Positions 6,317 to 14,555 of a DNA stretch of 17,269 nucleotides are shown one piece after another. Under the pieces are notes generated by a model, which worked only from the letters and a program-made list of their open reading frames with translations, was not told the origin of the DNA and did no database searches. Source of the DNA: an uncultured Roseburia sp. (GTDB lineage Bacteria; Bacillota; Clostridia; Lachnospirales; Lachnospiraceae); the NCBI GenBank assembly GCA_947384095.1, contig CANDFU010000005.1:1-17269 (forward strand), read 5' to 3'. Each line of letters opens with the position of its first letter. Position 1 is the first letter of the stretch. The translations under genes were made by a program, and so were the position numbers.

Positions 6317-7728
6317 AAATTTATGAAAGCCTTAAGCACTGGAATCTGAGCGGCAAAATTCAGAAAACCCCCCAGAATCATCCCCATATAAAGCAGCCTG
6401 CGCCGCCGCCCTCCACGTACCCCGAAGGAAAGTGCAAGCAGTATAAAAAGATACAAAAGATCTGTCAGATAATAAACCCTCGCCCCGGAAGCATACATCG
6501 TCGGCGAAAAAAAGAGGATCGCCTCACTGGCAATTCCAGCCAGATACGCCAGAACAAGGACAACCTGTCCCGCCGAAACCTTCCACACAAAAAAGAATGT
6601 AAAAATAAGGGCCAGCGCCCACCAGGCCAGCGCAGCTGCATGCATTCCCGTAAGATCGCCCCACACCGGAACCCGATCCAGACGCACCGTAATATCGGCA
6701 ATATCCATTCCCAGATCAGACAATACCGTTATTCCCGCAAACGGAAGCAGGGAGACCACCGCAAAAATCGCCGCGGAACCCAGGAAAAAATACTCTGCCG
6801 CCCCCCTGCGTTCCCTCTGATACAACAGAAGCATCCCCACGATCCAGATTCCGGACAAAAACAATTTATTTTCATTTGCAAAAGAAGAGAGCAGCCACTG
6901 TACTGTGAGAAATAAATGGTGTCCGAAGGAAATCGTCTCATATTCCGGCATCCATGTCGCAATCTCAGACTGCACGCGCAGAGCGTTCCCCGGCGCCGCA
7001 AACAAAATCCCGAATGCAAGTGCTGTAGCCAGCGTCTGTGCCAGGGCAGGCACGCTCACGCGGCAGTCACGGTAAACACTATATCCCAGGGCCAGCAGTT
7101 CAAACGTGAGAAGTACTGCTCCCATCTGCTCAATAGACATCGAAGCTATGACGGCCGGCAATATCGCGCACAAAAATTTCCAGCCCTCCGCCCTCCCCTT
7201 AAAGACAAGATCGGCAAACGGCATCAGGGCCCAGATCCCGCAGGTAAACGTCCATGTATAAAAAATGGAACCGTTTACCCACACCGCCGCGTATCCCAGC
7301 GTCTCCACGCTCATCAGCAGATAACCGGACGCCCCCGCCGCCGCGGCCAGAATCCCCATCTCACGGTAATCCTGCGCTGCGATTGCCGGACGTCTTTCCT
7401 CCCACCCCGCAAAGCCGGTTTGCGGCACATATGCCGCTGTCGCGGCGAGACGCAGAATCCCGGCTGTAAGCAGCACCAGCATCAGCGCGTTTCCCACACG
7501 CCAGAACGGCAGTCCCAGCGAAAACGCCAGATAAACCAGCGCTTCTCCCGCCATCCTCCCGACCCATGTCTGATATCGCCACGAAAGATACTCAAAAAAA
7601 CCCATCTGATCCGTATATCGGTAAAACCACGCGTCATCCCCGTCGGAATATCCGATCGGCAGCAGGATAAGGCAGACAGCGGCAAACATTATGACCCAGA
7701 ATACGCAAAAAACATATCGTCTCTTCAT
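6313..7728 (-). CDS. Polytopic membrane protein of the glycan cluster, DUF6056-like
   Basis: A 471-residue integral membrane protein with roughly ten to twelve hydrophobic segments and a basic N-terminus. After the first segment (about 8-24) an extracytoplasmic acidic motif SDGDDAWFYRY (28-38) is followed by YQTWVGRMAGE (52-62). A second loop holds YAAVWVNGSIFYTW (146-159). An acidic pair after the first helix plus aromatic loops is the layout of GT-C-like sugar transferases and of the DUF6056-type family. I recognise the family only loosely. It starts in an ATGA overlap with the end of the interrupted rhamnosyltransferase, with GAGGG five bases before the ATG, so both were made as one translation unit. 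A role in adding lipid-linked sugars to, or polymerising, the surface glycan is inference from topology and context. Confidence 0.7.
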   Translation of the reverse strand: MKRRYVFCVFWVIMFAAVCLILLPIGYSDGDDAWFYRYTDQMGFFEYLSWRYQTWVGRMAGEALVYLAFSLGLPFWRVGNALMLVLLTAGILRLAATAAYVPQTGFAGWEERRPAIAAQDYREMGILAAAAGASGYLLMSVETLGYAAVWVNGSIFYTWTFTCGIWALMPFADLVFKGRAEGWKFLCAILPAVIASMSIEQMGAVLLTFELLALGYSVYRDCRVSVPALAQTLATALAFGILFAAPGNALRVQSEIATWMPEYETISFGHHLFLTVQWLLSSFANENKLFLSGIWIVGMLLLYQRERRGAAEYFFLGSAAIFAVVSLLPFAGITVLSDLGMDIADITVRLDRVPVWGDLTGMHAAALAWWALALIFTFFFVWKVSAGQVVLVLAYLAGIASEAILFFSPTMYASGARVYYLTDLLYLFILLALSFGVRGGRRRRLLYMGMILGGFLNFAAQIPVLKAFINF

Positions 7729-8711
7729 CCCGTCCCTCGTTTCCCGTCGGCATCACTCCAGATCCTGCGCCAGTAATCCGGATTTGACGTGAGTTTCAGA
7801 ATCATCCCTTTTGACAGCTTCCGGTAACGTTTCCCCAGAAAATAACCCGCATACTTTCCCGCACACTGCCCCACAAAACCGAAAATCAGCCAGGGTCTTT
7901 TGATCCGGCAGAGATAGCGCGCTGTTGCAGATACCAGCTTTATCCCCTCCGACTCCGACCGCACTTTGCGAAAAACCTCCGGGTGATCCGCCTGTGACAC
8001 CGCAAGGTCAAAATTGCGGCAGAGCTGCTGCCGGATTGTATAATTGTGCGAATGAACTACCCGCGCATGGGCCGCCTAAGAAACGGCATAACCTGCCTCA
8101 ATGGCTTTGGCCGCAAAAAGCATGTCTTCATTAAAAATAGCCGGGGCAGCAAACCCTCCGAGTTCCATAAACAGCTCTCTCCGATATGCGGCACAGACGT
8201 CAGAACAAAAAAAAGTCTTGATTCCCAGCGTCTTAAGATCCGCCTTCGTTTTTTTTCTGCCTGTTGCCGGGTAATTGAACCGTCTGGTATAACGCTCCAC
8301 AACAGAACAATCACGTTTTGGAAGCTGGCGGGCATAGGCCACCGCAGACACCCCGGGCCCGCTCTCTGACTCCAGCGCCTCCACAAGATGTTCCACCGTA
8401 TACCGGTCCGCCGGTACGGCATCCATCGTCATAAAGAGAATGATATCTGCCTGCGATTCCGCCGCTCCCTGCATCCGCGTTCCAGCATGGTCAAACGTCT
8501 CTTTTGCGATATGGCGCAGCGTATACGGGCACGGAAGCCTGCCCAGCATTTCCTGAACAGGATATTTTTTTACCGCCTCACGCCACAGATCTTCTTCTGT
8601 ATTAATCACAATTACCCTATGAACGACAAAGGTCTGCTCCCGCAATTTTTGCAGGAGCAGACAGAATGTTTTGTCGGGTTTATAAGTTGGAATTATAATA
8701 TCTACTTTCAT
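7725..8711 (-). pseudogene. Rhamnosyltransferase-like GT2 gene interrupted by one in-frame TAG
   Basis: Start ATG at 8711 (MKVDIIIPTYKPD) overlaps the LCP stop as TGATG. The N-terminal 211 residues are a GT2 nucleotide-sugar domain with IIIPTY, the metal-site equivalent LFMTMDAVPAD and the acceptor-side IFNEDMLFAAKAIEAGYAV. Codon 212 is TAG (8076-8078). The same frame then continues without a break through AAHARVVHSHNYTIRQQL and NFDLAVSQADHPEVF to TGA at 7725, giving the C-terminus expected of this family. Full length would be 328 codons. In relatives the interrupted site is normally in a stretch like YAA, so a tyrosine codon changed to TAG is likely. No frameshift or deletion is seen, and the downstream overlap with the next gene is intact. 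It is a recent nonsense mutation, a sequencing error or a suppressed stop. The sugar transferred is inferred only from family resemblance. Confidence 0.88.
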
Positions 8712-9832
8712 CAATAGCCATCTCCCTGACGGTATCCGGTATCACTGATAATTCTTTCACTGTTATTCTTAACCGTCTCTGTCGGCGCATAGTCGTTATC
8801 CTCATACAGAAAAACATGGAGCTGCGTCACATTGGAAGTCAGGTCACAGGGAACCACCACATCCCCCTTTGAACCCAGCTTCTTGGTATTTTTCTCAAAC
8901 GGGAACCCCGTCGTCTCTCCCAGGCTATAGTTAAACACTTTCGCCGCGAGCGCAATCAGATCCGTATTTGTAAAGCTTGTCTTTACATCGCCAAAAATCT
9001 CGTCTATCAGACTGTTGATCGTTTTCAGATCTGATTTCTGCGCTTTTTGTATCATAGCCGAGAGCACCGTTCTCTGGCGCTCCGTCCTCTTATAATCATC
9101 GCCTGCCGTATAGCGGATACGGGCATACGAGCACGCCTGTACGCCGTCCATATTATAAGTGCCTGCCCCCGGCAGATAATCCGATTTTTTCTTTGTCAGT
9201 TTGGAAATCTCGTCCATATAGCCTTTCATCAGGACCGCTTCCTCCTCCGTCACGGTCACTTCCACTCCGCCCAGCAGATCAACGCACTCCACGATGGCGT
9301 TAAAATCCACCGTCACATAGTCGGTGATATCCAGGTCCAGATTCGTGTTCAGCATGGATATGGCCTGCTCCGGCCCTCCCGCGGCATACGCGGCATTACA
9401 CTTTTTGTATGTATCGTTGCCGACGTTCAGATACGAATCACGGTAAACCGATACAAGTCTGACATCATGGGTATCGTTGTTGATGGACGCGATCATAATC
9501 ACGTCACTGTTTCCTTTGGAGAGATTACCGTTGGAACGGTTGTCGAGTCCGAACATGGCGATGGTCGTATACCCCTGCATGATCTCCTTTGTCTCCTCTG
9601 AGAGCCCCTCATTGACCTCGATCTTCTCCGGGCTGAAATTGACGTCCTTTTCCACACGTGAAAGCTTGACGACCATAAACAATACGATTGCAAGAATCAG
9701 AAGTACCAATATCTCCACAATCAGAAGCACAATCTTATTTTTGCTGCTTTTTTTCTTTGACGCACTTTTTCGCGTCGACGACGTCCCCTTCTGCGTCTTT
9801 GCCGGCTGTTTCTTTGGTGCTGTTTTGCTCAT
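8711..9832 (-). CDS. LytR-CpsA-Psr (LCP) family cell-wall glycopolymer transferase
   Basis: LCP enzymes move undecaprenyl-linked glycans onto peptidoglycan outside the membrane. The 373-residue protein has a Lys/Ser-rich cytoplasmic tail (1-32), one transmembrane helix (about 33-56) and an extracytoplasmic LCP domain (about 90-290). Family residues are visible: FGLDNR (94-99), GNSDVIMIASIN with D110, VSVYRDS with R131 and D132, and SYARIRYTAGDDYKRTERQR (235-254) with the conserved arginines. A C-terminal extension (about 290-373) is Asn/Asp-rich and unassigned. The ATG at 9832 has AGGAG eight bases upstream, overlapping the stop of the priming transferase. It sits between the priming transferase and a glycosyltransferase, which supports a role in attaching the glycan made by this cluster. 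Confidence 0.92.
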   Translation of the reverse strand: MSKTAPKKQPAKTQKGTSSTRKSASKKKSSKNKIVLLIVEILVLLILAIVLFMVVKLSRVEKDVNFSPEKIEVNEGLSEETKEIMQGYTTIAMFGLDNRSNGNLSKGNSDVIMIASINNDTHDVRLVSVYRDSYLNVGNDTYKKCNAAYAAGGPEQAISMLNTNLDLDITDYVTVDFNAIVECVDLLGGVEVTVTEEEAVLMKGYMDEISKLTKKKSDYLPGAGTYNMDGVQACSYARIRYTAGDDYKRTERQRTVLSAMIQKAQKSDLKTINSLIDEIFGDVKTSFTNTDLIALAAKVFNYSLGETTGFPFEKNTKKLGSKGDVVVPCDLTSNVTQLHVFLYEDNDYAPTETVKNNSERIISDTGYRQGDGY

Positions 9833-9844
9833 AACTGTTTTCTC

Positions 9845-11263
9845 CTAATATGCATTTTTATTGACAAACCCCCTGAAAACGGTCAGAAACAGGATCTTAA
9901 AATCCAGCCCTAATGTCCAGTTTTCAATATAATACAGGTCATGCTCGATTCTTTTGCGTATGGAGGTATCTCCCCGATATCCGTTTACCTGCGCCCAGCC
10001 CGTCATGCCCGGACGCACCTGGTGCTTAATCATATACCGCGGAATCTCTTCCCGGAACTTTTCCACATACTGCGGGCGCTCCGGCCGCGGCCCTACCAGG
10101 CTCATGTCTCCCTTAAATACATTAAAAAGCTGCGGAAACTCGTCAAGGCTCGTCTTCCGCAAGAGGCGCCCGATTCCGGTCACCCTTGGATCATTCTTCT
10201 TCGTCCAGCCTTTCTGCTCTTCTTCCTCTGTCTGTACATACATTGTCCGGAATTTATACATCGAAAAAGGCTTATTGTGAAGCCCCACCCTTTCCTGCTT
10301 AAAGATCAGCGGCCCCCTGGAAGTCGCCTTGACTGCAACGGCAGTCGCAAGCATCAACGGTGAAAACACAATAATACATAAAACGGACCCGATAATATCA
10401 ACTCCCCGCTTCAGCATCGCGTAAAACATATTTGACAGCGGCACATAGCGGATATGAATCACCGGAAGCCCCAGGAGATCTTCGGTGTATGGCTTCGTAG
10501 GAATAATATTGTTGTAATCCGGAATAAACTTGGTGTGCACTCCCGACTTTTCACATTCGGCCACAATCTTTTCCAGCTTATAGTACTCTTCCAGCCCCAG
10601 CGTGATGGCGATCTCATCCAGCCTGTTCTGCGGCAGGATATAAAGCAGATTGCCGATGCTCCCGATCACCTTGATCCCCTTATAAGCGGTCCCGCGGGCA
10701 ATATTGTCGTCTAAAATCCCCCGTATATTGTATCCCCACTGCGGATTCTGCCGGATCCGGTCAATATACTGCTCGGCCGCCCTCGAATATCCGACAAGAA
10801 GGATATGCTTCAGATTGTAGCCTTTCTTCCGGATCGTCCGCAAAAACTGGCGGATCCCCAGACGCACAGCCTCTTCCGCCACAATATTCGTCACGTAAAA
10901 ATAAAAAAACATCTCACGTGAAAAATTCTGAAATCCTTCCGAATAGGCCTGTAAGGTAAACAGTCCTGCAAAAAGCAGAAGAAGCCCCACCGTGTTGGCC
11001 ATCACAATATTAGAGAGCTCCAGTCTTCTTCCCTGTACCCGCTTTGGCGTATACAGATTAAACGCATAGTACAACAGGATATATCCGGGAACAATGACAA
11101 TCAGAGCCATCATATAAACTTCAAACGACAGCACCCCGATCTCATGCTCTAAAATACCGCTCATAAACTTCAGCCACCATGCAAATGCATAAGACGCCGC
11201 GACCACAAGCGCATCTATCAGGATATGCAGTCTGTTTAAACGCTGCTGATTATCTTTTATCAT
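9845..11263 (-). CDS. Polyprenyl-phosphate sugar-1-phosphate transferase (WbaP/WcaJ-type)
   Basis: It starts glycan synthesis by moving a sugar-1-phosphate from a nucleotide sugar to undecaprenyl phosphate at the inner membrane face. The 472-residue protein has four to five N-terminal membrane segments (about 12-130), a Rossmann-like region (LKHILLVGYSRAAEQYI, 151-167) and a C-terminal Bac_transf domain (from about 284). Motifs seen are KRGVDIIGS (285-293), FKQERVGLHNKPFSMYKFRT (321-340), DPRVTGIGRLLRKTSLDEFP (358-377), LVGPRPERP (389-397) and HQVRPGMTGWAQVNGYRGDT (414-433). The ATG at 11263 has AAGGAT seven bases upstream. It is the first gene after an AT-rich gap with a candidate promoter, and the LCP gene follows 12 bases later. 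The full-length organisation is that of WbaP/WcaJ; the sugar (galactose, glucose or other) cannot be told. Confidence 0.93.
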   Translation of the reverse strand: MIKDNQQRLNRLHILIDALVVAASYAFAWWLKFMSGILEHEIGVLSFEVYMMALIVIVPGYILLYYAFNLYTPKRVQGRRLELSNIVMANTVGLLLLFAGLFTLQAYSEGFQNFSREMFFYFYVTNIVAEEAVRLGIRQFLRTIRKKGYNLKHILLVGYSRAAEQYIDRIRQNPQWGYNIRGILDDNIARGTAYKGIKVIGSIGNLLYILPQNRLDEIAITLGLEEYYKLEKIVAECEKSGVHTKFIPDYNNIIPTKPYTEDLLGLPVIHIRYVPLSNMFYAMLKRGVDIIGSVLCIIVFSPLMLATAVAVKATSRGPLIFKQERVGLHNKPFSMYKFRTMYVQTEEEEQKGWTKKNDPRVTGIGRLLRKTSLDEFPQLFNVFKGDMSLVGPRPERPQYVEKFREEIPRYMIKHQVRPGMTGWAQVNGYRGDTSIRKRIEHDLYYIENWTLGLDFKILFLTVFRGFVNKNAY

Positions 11264-11303
11264 AATGTTATCCTTTTAGAGTATTGAAACTACCATAAGA
11301 TTA

Positions 11304-11332
11304 ATCATACAATAATTTCCAAAAAAGCACAA
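11304..11332 (-). promoter_or_regulatory. Candidate promoter of the priming transferase operon
   Basis: In the only clearly AT-rich gap of this half of the window (11264-11375), the minus strand shows TTGTGC (11327-11332), a 17-base spacer and TATGAT (11304-11309). The -10 matches five of six consensus bases, the -35 three of six. The leader would be about 35 bases. No terminator for the upstream gene is visible in the gap. Confidence 0.5.
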
Positions 11333-11364
11333 CTTATTTTCGTAAATCAGTCCATGAAAAACTA

Positions 11365-11385
11365 TTAATATTTTCTTAATATTTT
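11365..11385. repeat. 10-bp AT direct repeat at the end of a GT2 gene
   Basis: TTAATATTTT occurs twice (11365-11374 and 11376-11385) separated by one base. The second copy contains the GT2 stop codon. It may be only AT bias near a promoter; no function is claimed. Confidence 0.5.
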
Positions 11386-12338
11386 AAAATCCGAAACAGG
11401 TTCGCGGCCAGTTCCGCCTCTATTTTTATATAATTCCCCAGATGCCTCCTTTTAAACCGCACCTTCTGACATTCCCGGCATCTGCATATCCCTGCAAGCG
11501 TCCCCGAAATGTAGGCGGAAAAAAAACCCTTTGCGGCAAAAAAAATACATTTTATAAGGATTCCTGCCACCAGAAACGGAAAATTAATAAGGATCTGCGC
11601 CGCAGGCATATTTTTATAAATCACAAAAATTGAATTGCGTGCCGCCAGGAAGACCTTTTTCGCATTATATCTCGCGCCGGTCGTCGCACTCCCGACATGC
11701 CAGACCTTTGCTTTCGGAATATAGCGATTGTAATATCCGTAAATCCTGGCCCGGTATCCGATATCCACGTCTTCAAGATAGGCAAAATGGCGCTCATCCA
11801 ACAGGCCGATTCTTCTTACCGCCTGCATGCGATAGATGGACGCCCCCCCGCAGCTCGAAAATACATCCGCCTCCTCTTCAAAGAAACAGGCCGGTTTCCC
11901 CTTCCCGCGCGCCTTTGCCCAGCCCGGCAGAAGATAATAATCCCCGGCGTTATCAATCCGGTCTCTCTGCCTGTAATCAAGCATCTGAGCGCTGCAGGAA
12001 AAGATACGCTTTGATTTTTTTATCCCGGCAAGAAGCGCTTCCACAAAATGCGGGTCTGCTTCCGTATCATTATTTAAAAGGATAAAATAAGGTGTTTTCG
12101 TATGCCTTATGCCGACGTTGACCGCCACACAGAATCCCGTATTTCTGTCAAGCCGTATCATCTCATACCCGGGCAGAGATGTTGTAACCTCCGTGCTTCC
12201 GTCTGTCGAACCGTTGTCAACCACCAGAAGCTTAAAATTCCGGCAGGTCTGTCCCTCAAGTGTCTTTATACAGTTTTCCAGCAGTTTTTTTTCATTATAA
12301 TTCGGAATAATCACCGTCACTTCCGATGCGTCTGTCAT
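11376..12338 (-). CDS. GT2 family glycosyltransferase (WbbL/rhamnosyltransferase-like)
   Basis: A cytoplasmic or membrane-associated inverting glycosyltransferase of 320 residues using a nucleotide sugar. It has VTVIIPNYNEKKLLENCI (8-25), the nucleotide-binding VVDNGSTDGS (39-48), the metal-binding LLNNDTEADP (87-96), a GGAS(I)YR acceptor segment and EDVDIGYRARIYGY (188-201), followed by KVWHVGSATTG (210-220). A hydrophobic patch near 250-280 suggests membrane contact. The ATG overlaps the stop of the upstream double glycosyltransferase (ATGA), with GGAGG six bases upstream, so it is translationally coupled. It ends this transcription block before an AT-rich gap. The family is certain; the donor sugar is a guess from similarity to bacterial rhamnosyltransferases. 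Confidence 0.9.
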   Translation of the reverse strand: MTDASEVTVIIPNYNEKKLLENCIKTLEGQTCRNFKLLVVDNGSTDGSTEVTTSLPGYEMIRLDRNTGFCVAVNVGIRHTKTPYFILLNNDTEADPHFVEALLAGIKKSKRIFSCSAQMLDYRQRDRIDNAGDYYLLPGWAKARGKGKPACFFEEEADVFSSCGGASIYRMQAVRRIGLLDERHFAYLEDVDIGYRARIYGYYNRYIPKAKVWHVGSATTGARYNAKKVFLAARNSIFVIYKNMPAAQILINFPFLVAGILIKCIFFAAKGFFSAYISGTLAGICRCRECQKVRFKRRHLGNYIKIEAELAANLFRILKY

Positions 12339-14317
12339 CCCCGCCCTCCCGTTATACTGTTATCTCTGAGTGAATAATTGCTGTAAACCGAAGAAAAATT
12401 CGGATTGTAATAAGGATCCCCGCCCTTTAAGATAGAAATCCAATGGCTGCGCATATATTCGATCTCGCGCTGGAAACGCGCCGTCTTCTCAGGCGTATCT
12501 TCCGCTCCGCGTGATTTCGACTCATAATGCCACCCTTCCGCGTGCGGCTGATAGACGACAAGATACCCCATTCTGCGAACCTTAAGACAATAATCCACAT
12601 CGTTAAACGCCACCGCAAGCGTCTCCGTAAATCCGCCCGCCCTCTCAAAAACCTCACGCTTTGTGATCAGGCACGCCGCCGTCACCGCGCTATAATCCAT
12701 CGCCAGCGACGCCTTGTGAAGATAACCGCCGCGCTCCCCGGGAAGCCCCTGAAACATATTCTGGCCGATTCCTCTGGCGCTCCCGCCGACACCGACGACA
12801 ACGCCTGCGTGCTGCACTGTGCGGTCCGGATAATACAGCTTTGCTCCGACGACGCCGACCTCCCTGCGCATGCAGGTCGAAAGCATCCAGACAAGCCAGT
12901 CCGGCCGCATCATCTCCACGTCGTTGTTCATCAGCACATAATAGCTGCCCCGCGCATGTGCCGCGCCAAAATTGTTAAGCCCCGAATAATTAAACCCCTT
13001 TGTCCAGACTGCCACACAGACCCTCTGTCCTCCGGAAAGCGTACCTTCAAACCGCCGTGCGCCCGCATCCCGGTGTTCCTCCGGCGCTATGCTGCGATAG
13101 TATTCAAATGTGTTCTCTTCACTGTCATTTTCGACAAGAATCACCTCAAAATTCCGGTATGCCGATTTCTCAATCGCGGCCATACACTTTTTCAGCGACG
13201 CAACCTCATCTTTATTCGGGATGATAACGGACACAAGAGGTTCCTCATTAAGAAAATACCGGACCTCGTAAAATCCCATATCTTTTGTCGCAGACACCTC
13301 CGCCGCCACGCCCATACGCCTTAAATGATCCTCGACCGCCCTTTTTCCTGCATCGACGGCATATTGTTTGCTGAACGGATTCTCCGACGTGGACTCCCGA
13401 TGGCATCTCCAGTGATAAAGAATACGCGGCACATGCCCGATGGCCTCCGCCTGCTCCGCACAGCGCAGAATAAAATCGTAATCCTGCGCACCCTCATATT
13501 CCTTACGGATTCCTCCGGCTTTTTCAGCCAATGTCCGCTTAACCAGCAGGAAATGTGTGATATAATTGTTTGAACGCAGCAGATCGAGATTAAAATCCGG
13601 CTTTAAATGAGGCTGAAAATGTTTTCCGCCGGCATCGATCTTATCTTCATCCGTGTAGATCATTTCATAACCGGCGGACGGCTTCGCCGCTCCTTTTATG
13701 CCCGGCGCTTCCAGCCCGCTTATCTGCCCTGTTCCGCGTCTTATCAGCACGGCGGCTTCATAGAGTGCATCGGGCGCAAGCAGATCGTCGTGATCGAGAA
13801 ACGCGATCCACTCTCCCGTCGCAAGCGCGATCGCCGCATTTGTGTTTCCTGCAATCCCCAGATTCTCTTCCAGACACGAATAAACGATACGTCCGTCTAC
13901 CGCCGCATATTCCCCGACAACCGCCGCCGGATCCCTGCCCGCGTCCCCACTCCTGTCCCGACGGCCGTCGCCACCCTCGCGCGGACTTCCGTCCTCACGC
14001 GGACTTCCGTCCGCGAAGCAGAGCTGCCAGTATGGGTAAGTCTGCGCCTGTACGGATGCGATCAGTTCACGCAGAAATTCCTCTTTTGTGCGGTAAAGCG
14101 GCACCACAATGCTGATGACAGGCGCATCGGTCCACCCTGCCGCCCGCTTCCGCTGCTTTAAAAGCATATCCTCCGACGCCTTGTGATTTTCATACCAGGG
14201 TTCATAAGGAATGTCTTCCGCCTCCATTTTTTCCTTCAGCCGGATCACAAATTCTTTAAAACCATAATGTTTCAGATAACGCAGCCCTTTTACCGCCTTC
14301 TGAACCGTAATCTTCAT
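12335..14317 (-). CDS. Double-domain GT2 glycosyltransferase, 660 residues, with loop insertions
   Basis: Two GT2 domains in one chain for building a surface glycan. Domain 1 (about 67-330) has VISIVVPLY, LDHDD (174-178), MIYTDEDK (219-226) and EGAQDYDFILRC (275-286). Domain 2 (about 359-605) has LVSVIIPNKD, GFNYSGLNNFG, LMNNDVEMM (462-470), FNDVDYCLKVRRMGY and WHYESKSRG. The short N-terminus lacks the beta modules of its sister gene at 14556-17042. Relative to that sister it carries three extra loops, rich in Gly, Arg, Ala and Asp: after ADGS (about 14 residues, including a doubled GSPRE), before MIYTDEDK (about 19) and before GFNYS (about 16). The ATG at 14317 is chosen for GAGGG five bases upstream; an ATG at 14380 lies inside the preceding gene without such a site. 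Start uncertainty is small. Confidence 0.88.
   Translation of the reverse strand: MKITVQKAVKGLRYLKHYGFKEFVIRLKEKMEAEDIPYEPWYENHKASEDMLLKQRKRAAGWTDAPVISIVVPLYRTKEEFLRELIASVQAQTYPYWQLCFADGSPREDGSPREGGDGRRDRSGDAGRDPAAVVGEYAAVDGRIVYSCLEENLGIAGNTNAAIALATGEWIAFLDHDDLLAPDALYEAAVLIRRGTGQISGLEAPGIKGAAKPSAGYEMIYTDEDKIDAGGKHFQPHLKPDFNLDLLRSNNYITHFLLVKRTLAEKAGGIRKEYEGAQDYDFILRCAEQAEAIGHVPRILYHWRCHRESTSENPFSKQYAVDAGKRAVEDHLRRMGVAAEVSATKDMGFYEVRYFLNEEPLVSVIIPNKDEVASLKKCMAAIEKSAYRNFEVILVENDSEENTFEYYRSIAPEEHRDAGARRFEGTLSGGQRVCVAVWTKGFNYSGLNNFGAAHARGSYYVLMNNDVEMMRPDWLVWMLSTCMRREVGVVGAKLYYPDRTVQHAGVVVGVGGSARGIGQNMFQGLPGERGGYLHKASLAMDYSAVTAACLITKREVFERAGGFTETLAVAFNDVDYCLKVRRMGYLVVYQPHAEGWHYESKSRGAEDTPEKTARFQREIEYMRSHWISILKGGDPYYNPNFSSVYSNYSLRDNSITGGRG
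13980..14015 (-). repeat. 18-bp tandem duplication inside the 660-residue glycosyltransferase gene
   Basis: Two 18-base units (13980-13997 and 13998-14015) share their first 15 bases exactly and 16 of 18 overall. They encode GSPRED and GSPREG (residues 104-115). The duplication keeps the frame and enlarges a surface loop just after the ADGS motif. Confidence 0.9.
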
Positions 14318-14336
14318 ACTCTCCCTCACCCCTGCC

Positions 14337-14537
14337 CTATCGGCCCGATTTCTGGTGTATATACAGCCAGCCGTCGGCATAATCTTTCCGCTCTTCCTCC
14401 GACATGGCTGTAAACGTGCCGAAATCCACCTTTGCCAGCGTCATCTGCTTCTCACCGCATTTGTAGCACTCCACATCCCTGCGCCTCGATACGACACGCA
14501 TCCAGCCGCAGGAAGGACAGATAAATACTTTCATCAT
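14337..14537 (-). CDS. Small zinc-ribbon protein between two glycosyltransferase genes
   Basis: A 66-residue protein with a four-cysteine zinc site: CPSC (Cys7, Cys10) and CYKC (Cys24, Cys27), separated by a basic stretch RVVSRRRD. A hydrophilic C-terminal half (DFGTFTAMSEEERKDYADGW) follows. No membrane segment. The first of two adjacent ATG codons (14537) has GAGGG six bases upstream. It lies 18 bases after one double glycosyltransferase and 19 bases before the next, so all three are co-transcribed. The fold resembles rubredoxin-like or transcription-factor zinc ribbons, but I do not recognise a named family. Possible roles are a regulator or adaptor for the glycosyltransferases; neither is shown by the sequence. 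Confidence 0.8.
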   Translation of the reverse strand: MMKVFICPSCGWMRVVSRRRDVECYKCGEKQMTLAKVDFGTFTAMSEEERKDYADGWLYIHQKSGR

Positions 14538-14555
14538 GAGAATCCCTCACCTCTC

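Noticed and set aside
7725..8000. Separate small gene of 91 residues starting at GTG 8000
   Set aside because: The GTG is a valine codon inside the interrupted glycosyltransferase. The frame stays open upstream to the TAG at 8076 and matches the family's C-terminus, and no ribosome site was seen.
8076..8078. TAG as a pyrrolysine or reassigned sense codon
   Set aside because: TAG is used as the normal end of htrA, the zinc-ribbon gene and the priming transferase in this window, and a glycosyltransferase is not a known pyrrolysine protein. Suppression cannot be fully excluded.
12335..14380. Start of the 660-residue glycosyltransferase at ATG 14380
   Set aside because: That ATG lies inside the zinc-ribbon gene, without a ribosome site. 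The ATG at 14317 has GAGGG five bases upstream and gives a normal short N-terminus.
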